A stretch of DNA of 64,000 nt from Prevotella sp. (lineage in GTDB: Bacteria; Bacteroidota; Bacteroidia; Bacteroidales; Bacteroidaceae). The first letter of the stretch is position 1, and each line of letters starts with the position of its first letter. Where the stretch lies: assembly GCA_016285075.1 (NCBI GenBank), contig JAEEQB010000011.1:1-64000 (forward strand), given 5' to 3'. Shown here piece by piece: positions 26,424 to 37,200 of this stretch. A model generated the notes under the pieces. It did no database searches, was not told where the DNA came from, and saw only the letters and a program-made list of their open reading frames with translations. The position numbers were made by a program, and so were the translations under genes.

Positions 26424-26456
26424 GAGCGGCCGCCCCGAAGGGCGGAGCGGCCGCTC
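26424..26456 (+). terminator. GC-rich hairpin between major fimbrillin and anchor (attenuator)
   Basis: GAGCGGCCGC (26424-26433) pairs perfectly with GCGGCCGCTC (26447-26456), with an inner CCC-GAA-GGG stem. Only TTTT follows shortly after, so partial termination is expected. This would leave major subunit mRNA in excess over the anchor and minor subunits. Confidence 0.72.
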
Positions 26457-26509
26457 GCTTTTCAAAAGCAAATCACAAATAGAAAAATCGCTGACGAATA
26501 CAAAACGAT

Positions 26510-27586
26510 ATGAAAGTACGGAAATTGCTTCTTGCACTTGTATCACTCGCAATGCTTTCGAGCTGCGACATGATGACAGAGGATGAGGACATCACCAACT
26601 GCGGACTCTTTGTCACCTTCAAGTATGACTATAACCTGCAGCGGGCTGACATGTTCGGCGACCACGTCGGAGGTGTCACGCTCTACGTATTTGACAGCGA
26701 GGGGCGCTTCGTACGTACATACGAAAACAACAACATCCCCACCATGGGCATGATGATTGATGGTAAATATACGCACGCCATGCAGATCTTGGATCTGCCC
26801 GAGGGAAAGTATCGCCTCATCGCACTGGCTCACCAGAAAGGCTATGAAGCGACGCTCGCCACACCTGGCGCCAAATACCATCGCAGCACCCTGGCTGTGG
26901 GTGATAATAACGAGAAACTGACAGTAAAGCTCGACCGCGAGGCTGGCACGAACGGCAGCAACCCCATGGTAAGCAACGTCGCTCCACTTGATACGCTCTG
27001 GCACGGCATGACCGGTGCCGAAGTGGTGGAGGTAAAGGAAGCCTACAAGACTGTTGCCAACATCTCTATGGTACGCGATACGAAGATGCTGACCATAGGA
27101 CTGCATAACCTGGACGACCCCACGGGCATCTCCACGGAGGAGTTCGACTACTATATCGTGGACCGCAACGGCTACTTAGCCTATAACAACACGCTGCTGC
27201 CCGACGATGACCTGGTGTATACACCGTTCTACAAGTGGAACTCCGACAACAGCGACCTGAACGGAGGCATAGCCACAGAACGGACAGCCCACGCCTGCCT
27301 GACCTTCAACCGGCTGGTGTGGCATGAGAAGAGCGACGACAACGCACTGCTCATCATACGCAACCGGAACACTGGCAAGGAGGTCTGTGCCATCGACCTG
27401 GCCTACTTCCTGGCACAGGGCCGCAATGCCTACGACCTGTTTGCCTACTCGCGCCAGGAGTACCTGGATCGTGCCTATGACTTCTACCTGGATTTCTTCA
27501 TCCGTAACGAGAAGTGGCAGTTTGCCGAGGTGCGCATCAATATCCTCTCATGGGCTATGCGCATACAAAATGTGAACTTGGAATAG
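26510..27586 (+). CDS. FimB/Mfa2-family fimbrial anchor lipoprotein
   Basis: 358 residues, lipobox MLSSC (Cys19), then DITNCGLFVTFKYDYNLQRAD and VTLYVFDSEGRFVRTYE, the FimB/Mfa2 family opening. It lacks the Thr-Arg processing site found in the other fimbrillins, as expected of an anchor that stays lipidated and caps the base. Its last residues VRINILSWAMRIQNVNLE match those of the major subunit at 12 of 18 positions. The family limits fimbrial length and holds the fibre in the outer membrane. Confidence 0.9.
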   Translation: MKVRKLLLALVSLAMLSSCDMMTEDEDITNCGLFVTFKYDYNLQRADMFGDHVGGVTLYVFDSEGRFVRTYENNNIPTMGMMIDGKYTHAMQILDLPEGKYRLIALAHQKGYEATLATPGAKYHRSTLAVGDNNEKLTVKLDREAGTNGSNPMVSNVAPLDTLWHGMTGAEVVEVKEAYKTVANISMVRDTKMLTIGLHNLDDPTGISTEEFDYYIVDRNGYLAYNNTLLPDDDLVYTPFYKWNSDNSDLNGGIATERTAHACLTFNRLVWHEKSDDNALLIIRNRNTGKEVCAIDLAYFLAQGRNAYDLFAYSRQEYLDRAYDFYLDFFIRNEKWQFAEVRINILSWAMRIQNVNLE

Positions 27587-27611
27587 TTAAGAAACGGAAT
27601 CATCAAAGGAC

Positions 27612-29108
27612 ATGAAGCTACGGCTGATATACATAGGATTGGTGACGATGCTGCTAACAGCATGCACGGCAGTGACGGATGGCGATCCAGACGTTACGGT
27701 GCCTGAGGTGAGCAAGCACTACATCAACCTGTCTATCGCCGTCGCCAACAATAACGGTAGCGTCACCCGAGGAACACCATCCGGCGGGGAGGACGGCGAC
27801 GGCCGCGAGCCAGGCTTTGCCCGTGAGAACGCTGTCACCGGCATTACGTTGATACTCTATCAGACCTCAGACGCAGCAGGCATTAACACAACTACCGATC
27901 CAACCATCGACTTTGTGGCTTACTATCCCGTTTTCCGTACCACCAAGGATACAGATGCCAGAATTGAGGCCACCTATCAGACGGGCGACCAGCTGATGCC
28001 ACACAATGCCATTGACTATACCAAGACCTACCGCGCCATCGTCGTAGCCAACGCTGACCTGACGGGCAGCGTTACTGCCGGAACGTCTACGCTGAACACG
28101 CTGCGCAACATGACGCTCAACAGAATCTACAGCGGCGACGAGACCACGGCCGCTACCGCTTGCGGTAACTTCGTTATGTCGTCGGAGCAGGACCAGACGC
28201 TGAACTTTGCTGCCTCTGGCATTCGCACGCAAGATGCTGCCGGCGACTACTACTATAACCTGACCGACCAGCCACTGGTTATCGAGCGCCTTGCTGCCCG
28301 CATCGACTTCTGGGCTGTCAACGGCACTTACAACGCCGACAAGGCTGGCTACGTCTACAATGTAGGGAGCACCAGCGATAGGTTTGTCGTCACAGGCATC
28401 ATGCCCTTCAACCTTAACAACGGCACAAACATCGCAGAGACGAAATTCGGCAACGAATATCTGCTGAAACGCCTTACTGCCAGCCTCAGCACCATCACGC
28501 CCCAGTGGCTCATCGACGAGACCACCGGCAACTACGTGTTAGACCCCCAAACAGCAAGCAAGGTCACAGCCACACATCCCTTGTTGACCAATTCGCTTGA
28601 GAGTGTTAAAGCTCTAACAACAGCAGAAGCTTTTAGTGCTAACAGATATTACAAGAGTATTGCCACCATGCACGCTGCGGTACAACCTTCAGGCACCAGT
28701 GCCGGATATGTCTCGCTGACCGATGGCGGAAAGACGGGCGAGGACGTCATCGTGGCATACCCCATGGAGAATACGCTGCTAACGGAGTCTCCCCTTTACT
28801 ATCATGCCACCGGTATTGCCATTGAGGGTTATTACTATAAGGGCGGCCTGACTGATGCCAGTCCCAAGCGTATGGTCTATTACGGCTACCTACGTCATCA
28901 GGGCGAGGGCACATCCTACGACATCACTACCACCAACGACCCCACTGCCGACCTGCCAAATGCTTCTACCGCCATGAACTTCGGCATCGTCCGTAACAAT
29001 ATCTATCGCGTTATTATCAAAGAAGTTGCACCCGACACTGGGATACTCCAGCTGACAATAGCTGTTCACGACTGGCGAAATGTGGAGCATCCCATTATAT
29101 ATATATAA
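27612..29108 (+). CDS. Accessory fimbrillin (Mfa-type minor subunit)
   Basis: 498 residues, lipobox LLTAC (Cys18), and GSVTRGTPSGGED with a processing site after Arg53. The body has fimbrillin-like sandwich features: GITLILYQTSDAAG, KTYRAIVVANADLTGSV and the late segment MNFGIVRNNIYRVIIKEV, typical of Mfa-like proteins. The end LTIAVHDWRNVEHPIIYI has the W-x-x-VEH pattern of donor-strand regions. It starts 26 bases after the anchor gene. Its exact place, below the tip or in the shaft, is unknown. Confidence 0.85.
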   Translation: MKLRLIYIGLVTMLLTACTAVTDGDPDVTVPEVSKHYINLSIAVANNNGSVTRGTPSGGEDGDGREPGFARENAVTGITLILYQTSDAAGINTTTDPTIDFVAYYPVFRTTKDTDARIEATYQTGDQLMPHNAIDYTKTYRAIVVANADLTGSVTAGTSTLNTLRNMTLNRIYSGDETTAATACGNFVMSSEQDQTLNFAASGIRTQDAAGDYYYNLTDQPLVIERLAARIDFWAVNGTYNADKAGYVYNVGSTSDRFVVTGIMPFNLNNGTNIAETKFGNEYLLKRLTASLSTITPQWLIDETTGNYVLDPQTASKVTATHPLLTNSLESVKALTTAEAFSANRYYKSIATMHAAVQPSGTSAGYVSLTDGGKTGEDVIVAYPMENTLLTESPLYYHATGIAIEGYYYKGGLTDASPKRMVYYGYLRHQGEGTSYDITTTNDPTADLPNASTAMNFGIVRNNIYRVIIKEVAPDTGILQLTIAVHDWRNVEHPIIYI

Positions 29109-29133
29109 AATGAGAGACTGAGAGATTGAGATA

Positions 29134-31197
29134 ATGAGAAGATATAATTTCATCACAACGCTGCTGGCCATGCTGCTGATTACCAGCTGTGCCGACGACA
29201 AGGTGGCAGACGATGCCACTCCAGACGGCTATGGACGGCTGACCATTACCATCAGCACTCCCGAGGCCGCACAGACACGTGCCGTGTCCACCACTACACC
29301 GTGGCTTGAAGGAAGCAGCGACGAGCGTGCCATCAAGAGCTATCACCTGTTAGTGTGTAACGGCAATACAATTATCGATGCCGTCAGCGGGGGCGAGTTG
29401 GCACTCAGCAACACTCACGAAGGTGATCCCAAGAACTACTATCTCTCCACTCAGACCATCACTTCCAACCCGATACCTGTAGGCACCTACAACGACATCA
29501 CCTTCTACTGCTTAGCTAACTTTACTCCCGATATGATGACGGCTGCAGGCCTGACGGTGAGCGGCGGTAAGGTGACCGATACTACATTGCCCACCGACTT
29601 CGAGACGAAGGTGATGCAGCCTATAGCCAATGGCATCAGTACTGTGCCCACCACAGGACTGCCCATGACGGGAAAGCTGACGCAAAGCTCCTTCACGATT
29701 GTAAGGAGTACGCCCACGGACATCAGTGACCCGCTCATCCTTTGGCGCATGATGGCCAAACTTGAATTCCAGTTTACCAACCAGAGAAACAGCGATGTGC
29801 AAGTGTTGGGCATTGAGGTGGAACCCATCAACCAGGCCACAGCCAGCGGCAGCGGTGTGTACCTCATCAGTCAGGACAATTTGTTCTCGCTCTATGACCT
29901 GAAAGCACCATACTACAGCACGACGGTAAATCAAACCGACGTCACCACCACATGGGCTCTTCACGATGCTGCTATACAGACGGTAGCTACAGTGCCGTCA
30001 GCACCCCTCATCTCTCAAGCACAGCTGATGTGGGGAGCAAAGCTGGAGTCAACAGGACAGATAACCGCAAATGGCACAGATCTGCAGACATTCAAGGCCA
30101 TCGAGAAGGTGACGACCCGCGATGAACGAGCTGCCGTCATTTTCACGGTGAAGGCCGCTAATGGCCTCACTTTCAAGCCAACGGGGCTGTCGTTCAAAGC
30201 CTGTAGGGGAGGTACAGACGGCGGATATTTTGACGTGGTAGTGATTAACGGCGGAACGAGCACAGCAGTTGCAACAGGGGTACGCCCAGAAAGGTACAAT
30301 GTATCACCCTACCTGTCCACCTATTCCTACGACCTCAGCAGTCATAGTCTTGCCGCCACTGCTGGAGTGTTCTATGTGAAGATATATCTCTATAATCTGG
30401 ATGCTGGCAAAGAGTATGCCTTTAGCGACGTAGTCATTACTGGTGATGTGAAGAACATTGACGGATCAACGGGAGAAGGCATCACCCTTCCCGCGCCGGC
30501 TCTGACTGACGTGGGACCGGTGACCTACACACCGGCATCTACTACTATTGCAGCAAACGGAGGTACAGGCTCTCTCTTCTTCTACGTGAACGAGACTGAT
30601 GCCACGTTCACCACTACTGAAAACCAACTGTCGCTGCGTTTCAAGATTCGGCGTGACGGCTACACCGAAGAGCTGCGCTATGGCGTGACCATACCCTATA
30701 TAGATGGCTTGACGGGCGGCGACGGTTTCAATGTCATCCGCCGCAACGACTGGATACATATTCCCATCTATATTGCTGATTGGATATTCCGTGTAGAGCC
30801 GCTCGCCTTTGTGCCCATTGCTGGTTACCCCGCAGTGACAGTCAGCAGCGATGCCCTCACCACCACTTTTAGTACGGGCGGATTGATTGCACTCAAGCCC
30901 TTTGCACAGAAAAATAACGACGGCACCTGGCGCGACTTCAGCGACCCGGAAGTGACGTTCGTGTCACTGTCATGGAAAAACAGCGACGGCACAGACGTAT
31001 TTGGTAGCGGTAAAATCGTAAAGACCGCCTTCACCTACGATCCAGTCAACCACTGTGTCGTCGGCGAGCTGAACAATACCCTCAGCCCAGGCACCTACAA
31101 GACCACGCTCACCATCAACGTGAAGCTTGGCCCGTCGGGCAGCCAGTACGACTACAGCTTCAAGTGCAACGTCATTTTACAGATTCCGAATCCATAG
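29134..31197 (+). CDS. Accessory or tip-proximal fimbrillin
   Basis: 687 residues, lipobox ITSC (Cys19), AAQTRAVST with a processing site after Arg49. The N-terminal half resembles fimbrillins (IKSYHLLVCNGNTIID, DITFYCLANFTPDMM); FNVIRRNDWIHIPIYIADW near residue 540 is a second fimbrillin-like strand pair. The C-terminal 140 residues (EVTFVSLSWKNSDG to ILQIPNP) form an extra beta domain. It starts 25 bases after the previous gene. A tip-complex role like that of Mfa3-Mfa5 is an inference. Confidence 0.82.
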   Translation: MRRYNFITTLLAMLLITSCADDKVADDATPDGYGRLTITISTPEAAQTRAVSTTTPWLEGSSDERAIKSYHLLVCNGNTIIDAVSGGELALSNTHEGDPKNYYLSTQTITSNPIPVGTYNDITFYCLANFTPDMMTAAGLTVSGGKVTDTTLPTDFETKVMQPIANGISTVPTTGLPMTGKLTQSSFTIVRSTPTDISDPLILWRMMAKLEFQFTNQRNSDVQVLGIEVEPINQATASGSGVYLISQDNLFSLYDLKAPYYSTTVNQTDVTTTWALHDAAIQTVATVPSAPLISQAQLMWGAKLESTGQITANGTDLQTFKAIEKVTTRDERAAVIFTVKAANGLTFKPTGLSFKACRGGTDGGYFDVVVINGGTSTAVATGVRPERYNVSPYLSTYSYDLSSHSLAATAGVFYVKIYLYNLDAGKEYAFSDVVITGDVKNIDGSTGEGITLPAPALTDVGPVTYTPASTTIAANGGTGSLFFYVNETDATFTTTENQLSLRFKIRRDGYTEELRYGVTIPYIDGLTGGDGFNVIRRNDWIHIPIYIADWIFRVEPLAFVPIAGYPAVTVSSDALTTTFSTGGLIALKPFAQKNNDGTWRDFSDPEVTFVSLSWKNSDGTDVFGSGKIVKTAFTYDPVNHCVVGELNNTLSPGTYKTTLTINVKLGPSGSQYDYSFKCNVILQIPNP

Positions 31198-31232
31198 TAT
31201 TAAAAAGTTCTTTCTTCATAAGCAAATAAGCA

Positions 31233-34200
31233 ATGAAAATGAAACAACTTCTCAGATATACCACAATCCTACTACGAACAGTCCTCCTGCTCGGAGCCTT
31301 GACCATATTGAACATACCGGCGCAGGCGCAGACAGCAGAGCAATGGGCTGCTATGCCCAATGCCTTTGAGACGAAAGTTCCCTCTGATGTTATAGGAGAT
31401 GGTAAATATTACTATATACAGTTCTATTATAGTACCAATATTAGTTATCTCTCAGATCAAGGAAATGGGAATAAATTGTGGTCGAAAGACTACATCCCGT
31501 TTGCCAAGAACCTACAATGGACTTTGGTGGGTACAGGTGTAGCCGACCAGTTTAAGTTGAAAAGTCTTAGTGGCAACTGGGCATATTTTAATGGAACTGA
31601 TTACTTAAGTACTAATGACGAATCACAAGCATCCGTCTTTACATATTACAATCACAGCGGTGGAGGTTATGAGATAGGCCCCATCACATATACAGGTAAC
31701 ACCATCGCGGGTAATAAAAAGATTAGTAATGTCGAATATCCATGGGTCAACATTTGGAACAACAGCAAGGGAAACGACCGCAGCTGTCTTCGTGTGGCGA
31801 AACTGAAAGACAATGTTGCACACATAATTTATTGGCAAGAGACCATTTACAACAGTAATAATAATCCTGTCGACCCTAATGCAGATTCTCGTGCAAATGC
31901 AAACGGTTTCACTACCCATCATTATTTGACTTATTCAGGCACAGGTGATGTGATTTCAGATGCTGTATCTTCCCGTAAGTCAGTCGTGTGGTATTACGAT
32001 GCTTGGAATACACTACCGACTCTTGCTGCCTACCACCAAGACGGTCTTTGGACGTTAGAGAAGGTTGGCGATAATGGTGAGTTCTATATTAAGAAGTATG
32101 GAACAGAGGAATATCTAAACTATCAGAACGGCATCAGTGAATTAGGCCCTAAGAATGCGGATTACGGCCGATATGCTCTTGAATTCCCCAATGCCAACCG
32201 CTATACACGCATACAAAACGCCAATAAGTTCGAGAGTCATGCGCTCACCGCCGCCATGTTCTTTACTTGGAATGGGGTCGGCGCTAATGCAGCCCATGTC
32301 TCTGAAGATCAAGCGTCAATAGACTTCCATGCCAATAGCGAGGTGGGAAACGGTGGTACGATTGTCGGACGTGGTGATGTCAAATATAATATCTATGCCG
32401 ATTTGAGTGGATCTGCAAAGTTGATTTTCGAGGGTACACCAGGTATGCAACTCCGTGTGCTTTTAAACCGTTTGGAACCTATTGCTGAAGGTGAGGAAGG
32501 CTATGATCCAAACGGAGGAAGCTTAATCGAGCGATATTGCACTATCGGTGGTAATGGCATAGGTGAACTTAACGTGTCTGATCTTCCATTCGTCCATCTT
32601 AATTCCATAAAAAACTGGTCGGGCAGCAATGGTACGGTCACTGCAATTACTTTTGAACGCACTAATTACACCGAAAGCAGTCTGGCCAGCAGCCAGTTCT
32701 ATACATGGAACGGCGTCGATGCCGCTGCAACACATGCATCAGATACTCCTGCCGAGGGCGTAGAAATCAATATTAATACTTATCGTTATCCAAACCAAGT
32801 GATTGCCGGTCTTGGTAATGCTTCTGTATACTATACAACTTATGCCGACCTTACTGGTTGCACCAAGATGATTATTGAGGGAGACCCTGGCATGAAGCTG
32901 CGTGTGCTTTTGAACCGTCCTGAGCCTGTTACTGGCGGAGATCCAAATGGAGGCACTGCTATTGAGCGAATAGTAACCATCAATAGTTATGGAAAGGCCG
33001 AAGTTGATTTGTCTGACCTTCCATACGTTCATCTGAATGCTATTAAGGTAGCTGGTGATAGTCCTAACGGTTCCATCACATCAATCAAGTGCCTGACACC
33101 GGCCAGTGGTGGAAACAGCCTTTATCTGAGTTGTAGTAAAACCGATGGTGTTGCGGTGTCACAGGCTTATGGTGGAAATAATGATTATAAGTATACAACA
33201 GACTGGGTTGCAGGATTCATGCCCGTAGAGGTGCCTGTACCCAATAAGGATGAGTTTTATCAGGTCCAAGTGCGTCTTTTCTCGTCGACTGGGGATCTTC
33301 TGAATTATACTGGAAATGCAGAAGCTTATACAGATGAGAAAGAAAAAAGTTATCTGTGGCAGTTGGAACAAGTTGAGGATTACAAGCATTTCCGCCTGAA
33401 GAGAAAGTCTACTGGTGAATACCTTGCCGGTCAAAATAAAATGACTCAGCCTAATGACCCTGATGGAACAATCCCAAATCCTGATAACGGAGAATATTAT
33501 AGCGCAGAAGTCAAAGATATCAGTAAGTATTTTGAAGATTTCTGGGTCAAGTGGTATTATGTTAGCCCTGTTAAGAAGGAGATAGTTGTCAATCACATGG
33601 TGACCCACAAAATCTCCTATCTGCAGCAATATGCGCAAGCAGGTTTGGGCAAGCAGGGACTGGCGACGGATGCTGATTCTGACTGGTGGAACTATGACAA
33701 CAGTACGCAGAAGACCAACCATTTCGAGATAACTCACTATGTGAAGAGGGGAAATACCATCACGGTGGAGTTCCCGACGGTGCTGAACAAGAACAATGAC
33801 CATATCTACTATCAGCGTTTCTACAACTACGATGAAGCCGATGAGGAGAATATGGACCTTGACAATTTGAAGGCTCACGTCAGTTTAGATACTCGAGACG
33901 ACGGTGACGTACAGTACTTCCTCTATAAAAATGGTATGGCCACGGGTCAGAAACTTGACTGGACAAGTATTGAAGATGGCGGTTATGCACGTAATGTCCA
34001 GCGCAGGTTTAATTTCACGAACTCCGACGGTAATGCCTTTACAGTGGCTGCCGATGTGTCGCGCTATAGTGATTTGAGGTATTGGAATACGACAGCACAT
34101 TTAGAGGGTGACTTAGAGGAACCTTCACTCACCATGCGCTATATCTACTATATGAAGGATGCCAAGGTAATGGCGGCATCTCTGAGTAGTTATACAGAGC

Positions 34201-37200
34201 AACCAGGTGTGGCTGATGCTACAACATGGAAGGAGAATTTTACTGGTGATGCAGATGCTAAAGATGCTTTCCTTAACGATAACAACTGGATGGAGACAAA
34301 GGAATTCCATTTCTCTGATACACCGTTACCATACGAAAACGATAAGTGGGCTGGCTACCGAGGCGAGTTCATTGGCCTGCGCCATGTGTTCTCTGACTAC
34401 TGGGTGTTCGACGGTAATGGTACTGATGATGCCAATCTGGTGTCGGCTGTCGACAATGCCAGTGGCGGAAAGATTGAGGTAAGGATATACGACCCTAACA
34501 ATACTGGAATCAGGTTAGGCGGATGGAATCCGAATATTAACCTGAAGGGAACTAGGGAGGGTAACGATGAAGACTATCAAGGCTTCTACTTCTATGACAA
34601 AGTGGCTCGAAATGTGAAGACACAGTATGGTGATAGCCGCTTCATTGTATTTAGGTATCCAAAGGATGGCGAAGGTAAAGCAACAACTGTTAACGTGGAA
34701 GAAGGGAAAGAGAAAAAGGCATATATCCATGTATATTTCAACAATAATGGAACCAGATATCAACTTGCCCAATTCACCGTCATCTTCGATAAGAACTCTG
34801 ATACCCGTCCTTGGAAATCTGTGAACAATTCTAATCAAGTGAAAGACTCTGACCGTGATCCAAAAAGACTCAGGGAGATGGCAGGAAAGCCTATTGCTAA
34901 AATCACTTTCGACTATCCTACAGGTGAAACCTATCATTATCCTTCTTCAGCTGCTGACGGTTCCCTTACACGACATGATGGCGTTGATGACCGATATGGT
35001 ACTATTGGTAACTCTAGCCCTATACCTTTGAGGTTCGATAATACCAACTATGCATTCGACGGTGATGGTTGTAACTGGGGCTCGTACGCCATGGTGACAA
35101 CAAAAAACACGCAATGGGGTAATGGAAAGACTGCTTTGCCAGCGAATGATGCTACGCACGGTTATAACATTGGACCTGATGCAAACTTGCAGTCTGCTTT
35201 CCTCTATATCGATGCTTCTGAGCAGCCAGGTGACATTTGCTCTGCTGACTTCCAGGGAGAGTTTTGTGCAGGAGATAAGTTATTGTGTTCTGGCTGGATA
35301 TCTGGTTCGAACAGATATAGCGATGATGGCGAATACCGTTGTCCGGGCGGTATCACGCTGACGGTAAAGGGAGAAAACATTGATACAGGAAAGAAAGAGA
35401 CTATCTACCGCTTCTGTCCTGGTCAGTGCTATGAGTTAGACAATGGCACTACTAATGTTGACGGCAGTGATGGTAGTCAAGTGGTATGGCAGCAATTCTA
35501 CTTCGAGTTTGGAACCACCAAGAAATATAAGAGGTATTGGATGGAGGTGAACAACAACTGCGTCAGCTCTAACGGTGGTGACTTTATGCTTGACAATGTG
35601 GAGGTGTTTGCCCTCGTGCCAGAAGTGATACCCGAGATGAATACACCTGTTTGTATCAACAAAGATGCCAGTGAGATGCAGTTGCTGAAGTTGAATATCG
35701 GTTTCGATAAGATTATTTCGGCAACTAACTCTACTGAAGTGACGGGTACGGGGACAGGTGTTAAGAAAGACATCTCTTTTGTATTCCTTGAGAAGGACAA
35801 GTTCCTTACGAAATTCTTGGAGAAGCTGAATGAATCACCTCTTAATTATGGTTTAGCAAATGTTAAAGAACTGGAAAAGAATATTGAAAAAGGTGAATAC
35901 GAAAACCTAATCAATACCAACTCAGATTTTAAAGATGCTTATAAGGCTGCATTCAATTTCGCCATATTGGGCGATGAAACTAAAGTATGGGATTCCGATC
36001 CTGCCAGTTCTAATAATGTAAATGTAACGGCAGCGGTGCTGAACTACCATTGGAGCACCAAATTCACTGAAATGGAAACTTACAGTTTTGCCAAAGCCGT
36101 GAACGGGCAGGGTTCTGTCTTCCGTGAAACAGATACAAAATCGGGTGAGCGCTTCATCGTGATAAACGGCAACTATCCCAACAAATTGCCTTGGAAGACC
36201 GATACCGAGTATTATGTTATTCCTTACAATTCAAAAGTTGAAAGTATAACCGTGGCTTTGTATGAGGACTTTAACCTCTGCTCGGCTTGCTGTAAGAAAA
36301 CGGAATTCCATTTAAATCCATCCATTCAAATCATAAGTATGGAGGCGTCTGACGTGACAGAGGAGTTGGTGGTTTGCGAGGGCAAGATACCCACGTTGCT
36401 CACTAACCTGAAGGGCTACAATATTAACGGTGATGCAGTGCCTCTGACAAACCTGAATTTTGATTGGTGGTTAGGCAGTGAGACAACTCTGGCTACTCTG
36501 GATAATTATCATAAACAGGAGAATACTACAAAGACAGCCCGTCTTGACGAAGCCCTGTACATCTTGCGTCTTTATTATCCTGAGGTGACATCTCTTGACG
36601 GCGTAGTTCCACGCTCCCAAACTAACACTACGCAGACATTGTATCATCAGGGGCGTAATGATCCAGAACTCACGCAAGGTATGATTGATTATCTGAAGTC
36701 GCTGGTGGATGCAGGACAGTTGATATTACATCAGAAATCTATCAGCGTCCCGGCAGAGAAAGCGAACGGAGAGGCAGACCCCTATTTCTACCTCGTGGCT
36801 TGTCCTATCCATGACGGCTATTTCGAAAAGGCTCTGAATCCTGCAGCGAACAAATATGTAGCCTATTTCTGCGACGAGCCGCAAGGCTTGCGCATCAAGG
36901 TGGGCGAAAAAGCGCCTACCCTGAAATGCGGTTTTGTGCCGTATGAGAATGGATTCAGCAACTATGACTATACCTCCGTCAATGATGCGGTGCTGAGTAT
37001 CCGTCTGGCCAAGAAGGAGCAGTTTGAGGAAGTGCAGCATGGTAATGTTAATGATAAACCGTCTGATACTTATAATACAACAGCAGACAATGATAAACAT
37101 TTCCTGTGGCTGCCTATCCGTAATGCTGAAGTAGAGTCAACGGCGGCAACGGGAGTTGTCAGGAAATCTGGCGACAGTAACGAGAGCAACAACGACTATA

